Source: Cricetomys ansorgei (Eukaryota; Chordata; Mammalia; Rodentia; Nesomyidae). From it: DNA of 64,000 bases. The notes under the pieces are model-generated. The model saw nothing but the letters and a program-made list of their open reading frames with translations, ran no database searches and was not told where the DNA came from. Below, piece by piece: positions 55,301 to 64,000 of this stretch; position 1 is the first letter of the stretch; every line of letters starts with the position of its first letter. Made by a program: the position numbers and the translations under genes. The stretch lies in NCBI GenBank assembly GCA_026225945.1, contig JAMJFZ010000769.1, positions 3,281,501 to 3,345,500 on the forward strand, read 5' to 3'.

Positions 55301-56584
55301 ATTGCATAGTTTTATTCACAATGTTTACTCTTTTCATGATAATGACTTGAAAAATAATTTATTTTTTCATATGACTCTTGATTTCAAACTTAAATTTTAT
55401 AAATAATAACATTAGTATAAAATTTGTGAGCAAGAGAGAGTAATTTTAAATATTAGGACATCCAAATCTCAAAGTTTACAGGACAGAAACTAATTAATTA
55501 TATCAATATGAAATAGAATTAGGTTATTTAGTGTGATTGACAAATTTGTCTAAAATATTTCTTTTTTAAGTATGAGAAAGTGGATAGTTATAATTCATTC
55601 ATTTCCACCTTTCCAAATTCCTACAGTTATCAAACTTTCCCACTCATTTATTTCTCTTTAGGAACAATATATTAATTTATTTTTCTTTAGTTGTATCTTT
55701 TAGAAGTATAATAGTCATTGACTGTATGATTGATAATTTCTATTAAGATTCAATTTTTATTTTGAAGACAAGAAGGTCATTTTTAATCAAGAAGGTTACC
55801 CTTAAAACAAAGCTTAGACAGTCAGTAAATCTGTTATATTGCATGAGAGATGTAAAAAATGCCAGAACAGAGAATATTCTTTGACCCTCATACAATTTCT
55901 ACTTATGTTCTACTTCTATGGGGCCAAGAGCCCTTTAAACTTTGTGGCCTACTTAACATGACTGTAAATGTCATTCTTATTCATAGTAACATTTATTGCT
56001 TTCCTGTATTATTTTAAACAATTTACCAAATGATATATTTCAGAATTGAATTCCAAAGCTGGATTATGTATTGCATAAAGACCCGCATTGTTCATTAGTC
56101 TAAAGTAGAACATGATTCATTTTCATTGAGAGTCAGCTTGTTTCCTTGGTATGTGAATGGGAGGAGATTAAAAAAAAAAGTACCTTATATTTTCAGTAAA
56201 ACATCCATTACTTTTGTAACTATTTTTTTTCTTTTTATAGTTTACTTTTCCCCCTTACAAGTGAGTCATATACTGCCTTATACATATGAATATAGTATTT
56301 ATTATGATCTTATTTTATCATCCTTTAAACTTGGCCTGATTTTAATATGTCACATTTTACATAGCATTACTTGTACTCTGACGAATGAGCAAACTGATAT
56401 GAAAAACAACCTAGAAAATTGTCAAGAAAAATTTATCAGTATTACAGAGTTAGAAACAGATCAGAATAAGAAATTTGAATTTTAAGTTCTGTGTGTATAA
56501 ATGTGTCATGCTTTCTTTCTTATTCTTAGACCTTATAGAAATTAGAACAAAAATTTCTAGCAATGTAAATAATTTAAAATTTAT
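55301..56584. other. AT-rich sequence, 1.3 kb, nothing certain
   Basis: 55301-55400 may be residual L1. The 119-codon frame at 56126-56485 has a hydrophobic middle but no recognised domain, no CpG-rich start region and AT-driven composition; I treat it as chance. Confidence 0.4.
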
Positions 56585-56685
56585 GTTGTACTGGGAATAT
56601 AGCTCATTGCTATAGCATTTGACTAGGATATACAAAACCCTGAGTTCAATCTCCAGCATTGCCCAAAATAAATCAACTAAAAAAG
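56585..56685 (+). mobile_element. ID-type SINE
   Basis: 'gtactgggaatatagctcat', 'tgctatagcatttgactagg', 'aaaaccctgagttcaatctc', 'cagcattgcccaaaataaat'. Full-length ID with A-rich tail. Confidence 0.87.
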
Positions 56686-57021
56686 AAATAGTTTCTTACT
56701 TTAGACACATTTTTACATGTATCCAATACCAAAAGAAAATTTAAGATAATATTTATCTATTTCAATATGTGAATAAAATAGAAATATGCTCATATTAACT
56801 CTAATTCTAAATGTCCTAAAGAGTTTCTTTACAAGTAATAATTTCTAGCTTTGATCGTGTTTTAAAAGTACTTTGGTAATGTCAACAGTAGAATATTATT
56901 AACTATAAAGAGAAATCACATTCCTTTTTAAAGTAATTACTGTGCAGACAATAACATGCATATATTTGTATATATTCAAATCTTAGAATATTTTCAATTT
57001 GTAATGACAGTTAAAAGATTT
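56686..57021. other. AT-rich interval, nothing recognised
   Basis: No family recognised. Confidence 0.4.
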
Positions 57022-57230
57022 TAGGGATGGCCTAAGGAATAGCTGAGCAGATAGGAGCACTTGTTACTCTTTCAGAGAACCTGATTCCATTCCCAGCATC
57101 CATATGGCAGCTCACAGTCAGCTGAAACTCCATTTACAAGGAATCTGATATCCTCTTCTAGCCAACATGGGCACCTGCACACACATATAGCACACAGAAA
57201 CACAAAAATAAAAATAAAAATAAAAATTTG
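57022..57230 (+). mobile_element. B2 SINE
   Basis: 'gctgagcagataggagcact', 'tactctttcagagaacctga', 'ttccattcccagcatccata', then a tail of AAAAT units ('aaaaataaaaataaaaataa'). Confidence 0.96.
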
Positions 57231-57335
57231 GACTGGGAATAGAGATAATTCAAAGGTAATGCTCTTGCCTACTGTGTAATAGGCATTCAGTTCAAACCTT
57301 AAATCCTAGAAACTATAATTAAGAATGAAATAATA
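57231..57335 (+). mobile_element. ID-type SINE
   Basis: 'ggactgggaatagagataat', 'aatgctcttgcctactgtgt', 'ggcattcagttcaaacctta' follow the ID head; starts directly after the B2 tail. Confidence 0.82.
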
Positions 57336-57338
57336 ATC

Positions 57339-57550
57339 ATGGGTTGGAGATATGACTCAGTGATTAAGAGCACTGGCTGCTCTTCCAGAGGACGTGGGCA
57401 TCCACATGTTAGCTCACAGCTGTCTGCACCTCCAGTTCTAGGGGATCTGACTCCTTCTTCTGGCCTCCACAGGAACTGCATGCATGTGGTACACAGACAT
57501 ACATACAAACAAGTACTCATAGACATAAAGTAAAATTAAAATCAAAAGAA
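57339..57550 (+). mobile_element. B2 SINE
   Basis: 'atgggttggagatatgactc', 'aagagcactggctgctcttc', 'cagaggacgtgggcatccac', 'cctccagttctaggggatct', 'gtacacagacatacatacaa'. One of the least diverged B2 copies here; explains frames of 75 and 64 codons. Confidence 0.98.
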
Positions 57551-58264
57551 TAAACAGCATAAATGAAGAATACTAGTAAAATTATATTGATGCTCAAAAC
57601 AAAGCTGACTATAAAAATTTCATGAGAATTTTCTTGAATTATTTTTGTATATATTTAGAAGATAATGAGAGTATTGTAACATCGTATATAATTGTTTCTT
57701 TTGGGTTACTTTTCAGATAGTAGTTTAGGCATTTTGTCATAATTGTTTTTATCATTCAAATCATATGACTGCTAAATGTAGAAAGCTGCTATGTGAACTT
57801 TTCATAGCAGCTATGTTTTTTACCCACCAAATAATTCAATTGCTGAAGCAAATCAGCTGTATGTATATTAATAATCATATCAAGATCTCTAATCAATCCA
57901 GACACAATGATACAGTAATTTCACAAGAACTGCTTTGTTCTCCTACCAGCGTGTCTGATCTAGGTTTTAATTATCTTCTTGCCACCTCTAAGCCTTTGCA
58001 TATTCAGAGTATATAAATAAATGTAGTGCTTCATTTTGAAAGAGTTAAGGGATAAGAATTTCTTTAGAGCATTTTCTTTACTCTTGTATTTTCTTCTATT
58101 CTCCTTCTTATAGAATTTACATAAAGAAAATGCAGTCATTTAATTCTGGACAGTAGATTGAGGAATAATGAAAACTTGCTGTCAACTAAATGAACACTAA
58201 CCTTAGAATCTGCAAAGTATTATCTGTTAACAGTTGGGTTAGAATTTTATAATGAATTTCTAAA
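57551..58264. other. AT-rich interval, nothing recognised
   Basis: No family recognised; the 83-codon frame at 57765 shows no motif. Confidence 0.4.
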
Positions 58265-58380
58265 CCATTCAGGTAGGATGACCTTAAAATCTCTATGTGG
58301 TCAAGGCTGACTTTGAATTTCTGGTTCCCCTGCCTCCATTTCCCAACGGCTGCAATTACACACACATGCAAAAAGCCTGA
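58265..58380 (-). mobile_element. Old B1-type SINE fragment, antisense
   Basis: 'ctctatgtggtcaaggctga', 'ctttgaatttctggttcccc', 'tgcctccatttcccaacggc', 'tgcaattacacacacatgc'. Confidence 0.8.
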
Positions 58381-58454
58381 CTCAATAAAATCTGAAAAAA
58401 AAAAAATCTCTGTGTTTTAAAGAGGGACTTTAAAAGACCTGTAAAATATTTTCT

Positions 58455-58668
58455 GATTCATTTTTTTACGTGTATGAGTGTTTTTGTTTGCATGTAAATA
58501 AACATACCATGTGTTTCACACTGCCTGTTGGGGCCTGAAGAGGGCATCTGCTCCACTGTAACTTGAGATATAAACAGTTGTAAGTCACCATACAGGTACT
58601 GGGAACCAAATCTGAGTCCTCTTCAAGAACATGTGCTCATAACCATTGATGCATCTTCTTTTCTGAGA
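58455..58668 (-). mobile_element. B2/B3A SINE, antisense
   Basis: 'ttttacgtgtatgagtgttt', 'gcctgaagagggcatctgct', 'acagttgtaagtcaccatac', 'aggtactgggaaccaaatct', 'catgtgctcataaccattga'. Near full length. Confidence 0.93.
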
Positions 58669-58714
58669 TGATAACTTATATACTGAAAGATGGACAATAT
58701 GTTAATAATTCCCT

Positions 58715-58985
58715 GAGATTATATACATATAAAATATTATATGTAGTAAAATATGTTATAATATGTACTAAATGTGATATATAATACATATAATAGATGT
58801 TATATAATATGCATTATGCAACATATATAAATTATATAATTTATTATATATCATATGATGTGATGTAAGTGATCTATCATATGCAATATAAATAGCATAA
58901 TATATCACATGTGTGGTAGATATATTTTTAAATATGATGTGCAATATATCTCATCAAATATATGTTAAATGCCACATAATACATG
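58715..58985. repeat. AT-rich low-complexity region
   Basis: About 270 bp composed almost only of ATAT, TATA and ATGT words with many near-palindromes, including 'tatatcatatgatgtga' and 'atatatcacatgtg'. Confidence 0.85.
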
Positions 58986-60104
58986 TCTAATCAAACATGA
59001 ATGTTGTCCATTGAACTTCACACTCTTGCTATGGCACACACTTGCTCTTTTTAAAGAGAAAAATTGAAATCTCAAAATATTGACAGATATATCTGATAGA
59101 CATTTCCAATAAATAATTATCTTATTTGGTTAAAAACCTATACACTGATAACAGTAAACTGATCTATCTGAAAAATGTGCTCACTTGTCACTCATTTTTG
59201 CTCCATGTGTGTGCGTGTGAGTGTGTGTGTGTATGTGTATGTGTGTGTGTGTAGATGTTACTTTTTGAGGCTCTGAGTAATTTTAACACATACTAAAATT
59301 TACAGAAAAGATAGAAGTGACATACCATTTACAAAATTGTACTTTTGTGAATTTTGTCTTGTTTGGACTGTTCATCAGAAATAAAACTATGAGGAAAACT
59401 AACTTATTAAGCTAAAATTATGAATTGACTGCAATCATTATCCATTGTACCAATTTTGTAAATTATATCAATCAAAACATTATTATATTTTATACCTTGA
59501 CTTAGTAGTAATAAAATATGATAAGTGTATACTTACATATTGATACTAAAGTCTGTTTCAAATATTGTAAATACATGCGAGATTTCAGTATAATGGACTA
59601 AGTTTGGAATTTCTTTCTACTTTCTATTTACCTTTGAAAAATGTAGAAATTTATACTCTAGTATTTAATACTCTAGCTTTCTTCACAATAAAAATAAAAC
59701 CTAGCATATTTCTTTAGTGTACTGATGCCCACATGTAACTTTGAATCCAACAGGTGATTCAATGCATTTTAATAAATAAATGACAGTACCGGGTTACCAT
59801 TTAATTACCATTAGTAATTAATTAACATGAAAATAGTACTACTTTGCCATAGGCAATGTTCTCACAAGTTTTGGTATGAAATTCATAGCTATGCTGAGTA
59901 AAATTTCTCCCCATTTTAACTATTGTCATGAAGGCAGAGGAAATGTTAACATTTATTTAGTTACCTGCACTTGAAAGGATGCTAATACTAATGTTACACA
60001 AAATAAAATTGTAGGTGGTGATTTCCTGATACTGCTGAAGTATAGAATAATATAATGAAAGAATAATATAATGCATGTAAAAGAACTTTTTTTTTCCAAT
60101 CAGA
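58986..60104. other. AT-rich single-copy sequence with a TG tract at 59209-59253
   Basis: Apart from the TG/TATG microsatellite nothing is recognised. Confidence 0.45.
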
Positions 60105-60530
60105 AAGTACTTGATTAACCTCACCTCCTTCATACCCACACACATACACCCCCCACACACACACCACATATGTAGTGCCAGTGGTATGACTTTCCAGTCA
60201 GGTTGGTGTTTTAGAACGCAGAGTTCACAGCTATGACATTTTGTGTGATGGCTATGACTTTTGATTTTCTACCCCACCAACCTGCCTAGCATCCTCCAGC
60301 ACTATTAACAGTAGCTAGCAAGAAGAGTGTTTCCAGCTCATTTACCAGGTGGTGTCTCTATAGCTTGCAATCAAGGTTTGTGGTTCTTACATTCTAGTTC
60401 TAATGGATAGCCAAGATTAATGACAATAGCCTATGTTCAGAGCCTCTAAGGACATAGTGGCCAGCAATTCATAGGGAAATATCCTACACCTGGCACTATA
60501 ATTTACCTTCAAGAATCTATGACTTTGGCT
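60105..60530 (-). mobile_element. LINE-1 (rodent Lx-type) 3' UTR fragment, antisense
   Basis: 'ctttccagtcaggttggtgt', 'cagagttcacagctatgaca', 'gcatcctccagcactattaa', 'gtttccagctcatttaccag', 'ttctagttctaatggatagc'. Related to, but diverged from, 1935-2530. Confidence 0.78.
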
Positions 60531-60531
60531 G

Positions 60532-60665
60532 GAGAAATAACTCTGAGATTAAGAGCATTTCTGCTGATCCAGAAGACCTAAATTTGGTTTATACCACCCA
60601 CATCTGGTGACTCAAAACTGCCTGTAACTCATGCTCAAATGAACTCCAAACCTGCATGTGGCATG
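60532..60665 (+). mobile_element. B2 SINE, 3'-truncated
   Basis: 'ggctggagaaataactctga', 'tctgctgatccagaagacct', 'ccacccacatctggtgactc', 'aaaactgcctgtaactcatg'. Ends abruptly where another repeat begins. Confidence 0.94.
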
Positions 60666-60835
60666 TGACAGCTATTCTTGGTTTTCAAGTTGACTGAATA
60701 TGGAATTATCTAAAACTCAAGCTTCTAGGTACACCCATGAGGGATTTTTTAAATTAAATAATTTGAAGTGGGAAGACCCACCTCTAATTCAGAAGATGTC
60801 ACAGCTTTAGAGGCAGGGGATCTGGAGCAATAAAG
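60666..60835 (+). repeat. Rodent dispersed repeat, left part, family not assigned
   Basis: 'ggttttcaagttgactgaat', 'atggaattatctaaaactca', 'gtacacccatgagggatttt', 'tgaagtgggaagacccacct' form the start of a common rodent repeat; its next segment appears at 61205-61290. Confidence 0.6.
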
Positions 60836-61204
60836 CTGATAAATGAAACAGACTAAAGTTTCCTGCAATAGCCAACTTAGTTCAGAACCTCAGATAAATT
60901 ATCCTCTGAGGTTTAAGAAAGGTCACATGAACGAAGTAATCATCAGTTCAAGCTGTATCACAAGGATAAGCCACATATGGCAAAAACATGTTTTTTCATA
61001 GAGACATAATTGAATAATAGTAACAATAAAAAGTAATGTGAAGTAAAATCACTCCTATCCACTACATCTGGGAGGAGCACAAAAACACATTCCAAGAACA
61101 ATTCCATGTTTTGAAGACACTGAGGTCACAATACTCTTGTATTGTTTTCTTGAAGTTTTTTTCACAAGCACTTAGAATTCTCCTCATAGGACTCCATTTC
61201 CAGA
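60836..61204. other. Intervening sequence between two parts of one repeat
   Basis: Separates the two recognised parts of the flanking rodent repeat. I see no SINE or L1 here, so it is either an insertion or poorly conserved internal sequence. Confidence 0.35.
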
Positions 61205-61290
61205 CTGTGTTCCAATAGGAATATCCACCTTTATAATCTGACCCACATCTGCTGGCAGCCTATACAAAAGATATGGAAGAAGTGTGCTCT
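61205..61290 (+). repeat. Rodent dispersed repeat, right part
   Basis: 'ccacctttataatctgaccc', 'acatctgctggcagcctata', 'caaaagatatggaagaagtg' continue the element that starts at 60666. Confidence 0.58.
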
Positions 61291-61690
61291 GAATGAATGT
61301 ATGCCCTGTCAAGGACCTCTTAGCCTCAGGATCTTGGGGATGTCAAAGAATTCCTGGGGTTCTGAGTACTATTGATGATAGTATGTGCATAAACTATCCA
61401 CCATAGCTTTCTATTTCTGGATGTGGCCCATATACACTGCTATCCTGCAGAGACTGCTCCTACTAAGATTAGTTAAACCTGTTGCTTTAAGCCAGCTGTA
61501 TACCATAAACCCTGCCTTCTTGTTTACCTGTATATACTAGCCTCACCTTGTTTTTTAATTATATATAATAAACACACAATGAGCTCCTGGCCCACTAATT
61601 TCTCTCAGTGATGCCAGCTACACAATCCCAGTTTTCTATGTGTCCATCTTCATCCCCTTGCTGTCCTAGTCAGGTCTCGGGGCCATGCAA
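61291..61690 (+). mobile_element. LTR-like segment
   Basis: 'ttacctgtatatactagcct' (TATA-like) is followed within 60 bp by 'atatataataaacacacaat' (AATAAA), then a C/T-rich part. The spacing suggests an LTR R region. Ends, family and internal genes are not seen. Confidence 0.4.
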
Positions 61691-63139
61691 GCATTGGACA
61701 AGATGTTTTCCAATTTCATATATGAAAAGTAATTGCAAGTCATGAAGTAAGCATAGAATCGTCTTCAAAACCTCTTTCTAAATAGCTAAATCATAAGGAT
61801 ATATCTAAATATTTCTTTTTTCTCTTTGAGATCTACTTTGATGTGTGACTTTTTATTTAAGTAGAATTCATTTTCTATTCCTGTTGCCTAGAGAACTTAC
61901 GGTTCTTACTTTTCCATGGAAAGAAATAAAAGTCATGACTGAGAAGTATATACAGGACTGGTGCAGAAAGAGGTGATTTTCAAATACTCTCTACTTGATT
62001 GGCTAATGATTCAGGATTGCAATGTCAAAAAAAGAAAGAAAATAAAATTTTCTGGGATCTCAGTTTATATACTCAAAATACAAATGTGAAGTGTTATGTT
62101 TTATGTTACATAAGTCACTCATCTAAATCATTTCAATGAAATAATCTCCACTCTATATAAATAGAAATAACTGGTTCCACTTATCCAGAAGCCTGGAATA
62201 AGAAAGGAATGGATTCAATCACCTTTCCTTCTAGATTCCTACCTACTTCCATATAATTTATATGCCTTGATGTGTGACTTGTTCTTTCATATTTAAATGC
62301 TAATTTTTTCAATTCTCTTCATTATTTAAAGCAGTCATTTCAGTAAAGTTAGCAGTTTGGATTATTCAGATTCTTCCAGAGTACATTTTGCTCTCTGAGC
62401 TAGTTTTATGATAGTGACACCTGAAGATATGCTAGATAAAAGTGAAGACCCGTATTTTAAAAGCATTCATTCACTGTGCTACATACCATATTGTGGGAAT
62501 AAGAATGTCAATATATTTTTATTTCGCTGTGTAATTTTGATCAGAATGAAAAAGAAGACCAAAACTCTCTGAAGAAATTCTTTTGTCATCCCACTAACTT
62601 GATTCTTACCTATCTTCTTTCAATTTCCGATTCCTGAAAGACATTTTCTATTGTGCAATTTGTTAAAATTACAATATTCCAAACAATTTTTATTTTCCTT
62701 TATAGCCATGTTTCTTAATTATAAGCTTTCAAATGAAGTAAACTGAAGTATAATATTTTTTTTGACCAAAGTATGTTTTCTCTAAAGTAAAATCAATAGA
62801 ACTGTAAAAAAAAGTTTCTTACATAGTTCTTTCATTGACAATTTCAAAATGATTTAGAACTATACACTAATACTTTTTTTAACTGTAACTATGTAATTCA
62901 CTATAGGAAGGCATGTGGAAGATAGATTATAATTAAAATCCTTTGTAAGTATTTTGGTAATGTGCTATATTTAGATTTTTAAAATTTTAGAACACATTTG
63001 AAAAGCTTAATTCAAGATTTTATGATATAATAAGTACATATTTTTATGTCTTATATCAGCATGGTTTTGAAACTATGAATTTGAAAATAAAAATCCTTAA
63101 GATATAATATAGTGAGAACATAAAAATAGAAAAAATATT
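61691..63139. other. AT-rich single-copy sequence, 1.4 kb
   Basis: No repeat or gene recognised. Confidence 0.5.
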
Positions 63140-63145
63140 GTCTGA

Positions 63146-63178
<33 letters not shown>

Positions 63179-63485
63179 ATGCACATGCATGTGGAGGCAA
63201 GAGATCAATGCTAGTTCTCTAGCTTGCTAGTGCTCTACCTTGTGGCTTTACTTTTTATTTTTTTATTTTTGAGACAAGGTCTCACACTGAACCTGAAGCT
63301 CATTGATTTGACTAGGCTGGCTAAACAATGAGCATTAAGGATCCACCTGCCTCTACTCCCAACCCCAGAACTAGGGTTACAGGTATGTGCCTCCATACAT
63401 GGCTTTCGGGGGGGAAGGAGGCTTGACATCAGGTCGGCATACATGTGTAGCGGACATTTTACTCACTAAGCTACCACAGTCCCTA
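63140..63485 (-). mobile_element. B4A/RSINE1 SINE, antisense, with TG tract
   Basis: (TG)n at 63149-63177, then 'cttgctagtgctctaccttg', 'gagacaaggtctcacactga', 'ttgactaggctggctaaaca', 'gcctctactcccaaccccag', 'actagggttacaggtatgtg', 'cactaagctaccacagtccc'. Near full length. The 69-codon minus-strand frame is SINE sequence. Confidence 0.94.
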
Positions 63486-64000
63486 TAATGAGTTTTACTG
63501 ACAATTTTGGATATTATGTCCACAAAAGAGCAATTAAAATATTGAAAGGTAGACACTGATCATATTAAAGTGAGCATGTATGAAAACAAACCCCAAGTTC
63601 CTAATAATTGAAGTAATTTTAGTCATTAACAAAACATCTAAAATAGTTTTTTAGTCCTCTTCTTTAACACCATAAACAGTGCTGGAGAATGGGAGAGAAA
63701 TAACCCATTGAATCATTAATCTTCACATCTTTGTGGGTTATATGCAGGAGTACATGTAAAAATCCCATTTCCAATAACCACTGTGATGTGTAAGGACTGC
63801 AGAGATGCAGGCAGACTATGATAGTGATGTGGCATGTCAGAATAGTTCTCCATGAGGAGCTGCTGTCCAAGTGTATTTATGGAGAGAGCAGCTGGGTCAC
63901 AGTTTTACATTTGTTGAGCTTTAGTAAAAACAGCCTAACAAAGTCCCCAAATGTTTGCCTCAAATTACACATTTTGCCAGCAGTATATGAAAGTGTCACT
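63486..64000. other. Single-copy sequence, nothing recognised
   Basis: No repeat or gene recognised up to the window edge. Confidence 0.4.

Noticed and set aside
56126..56485. 119-codon plus-strand frame with a hydrophobic segment
   Set aside because: No recognisable motif; amino acids follow AT-rich composition (I, F, L, K, N); no splice or promoter support.
58715..58985. AT-rich block considered as a matrix attachment region or origin
   Set aside because: Composition alone does not support either; recorded only as low-complexity sequence.

Overview
The window looks like AT-rich, CpG-poor, non-coding nuclear DNA from a muroid rodent. Evidence for a rodent: there are B1, B2, B3, B4/RSINE1 and ID SINEs throughout, many 3' UTR pieces of rodent Lx-type LINE-1, and older mammal-wide repeats (MIR, L2, MER5A, MLT1, L1M). 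The better-preserved B1 copies share a variant (TTGTAACTCT where the remembered mouse consensus reads GTGTAGCCCT), so the species is probably not house mouse or rat. No open reading frame looks like a gene. The longest are about 120 codons, and those I could explain lie in SINEs, LTRs, L1 remnants or simple repeats. I saw no rRNA, tRNA gene, CRISPR array or host exon. All family names come from reading and remembered consensus features; no database search was run.

Layout. 1-7 kb: B4 and B2 remnants, an Lx 3' UTR piece, copy 1 of a roughly 0.9 kb CTGACT-rich repeat, an old L1 and two LTR-like segments. 7-9 kb: a repeat-free stretch with clustered octamer motifs. 9-17 kb: decayed SINEs and L1. 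17-21 kb: copy 2 of the CTGACT/AGTCAG repeat (opposite strand), L1M, B2, B1, MER5A and L2. 21-30 kb: an L1 ORF1 fragment, a possible LTR, a SINE cluster, a triplet repeat, L1 ORF1/ORF2 pieces, a second LTR-like copy, an MLT1 LTR and a long Lx 3' UTR. 30-37 kb: SINEs with CA and CTTT microsatellites. 37.9-38.15 kb: AT/CA microsatellites containing a perfect 33-bp inverted repeat. 38-47 kb: mostly single-copy AT-rich DNA with B3, MIR, B2 and B1 islands. 47.7-48.7 kb: copy 3 of the CTGACT repeat. 50.3-51.5 kb: a 3' end of an Lx L1 with its A-rich tail, followed by a B4A SINE ending in a CG/CA tract. 53-55.3 kb: a DNA-transposon-like repeat, then an old L1 interrupted by an Lx fragment and a TA tract. 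57 kb: a B2-ID-B2 cluster. 60-61.7 kb: an Lx piece, a B2 and LTR-like sequence. 63.1-63.5 kb: a B4A.

No pathway or operon can be described. Most L1 fragments lie on the minus strand, the bias seen in introns of plus-strand genes, so the window could be intronic or gene desert; this is only an inference. The most unusual items are the three-copy CTGACT repeat family, the perfect inverted repeat near 38 kb, the octamer cluster at 7.9-9.4 kb, two long Z-DNA-prone tracts and the lineage-specific B1 variant.
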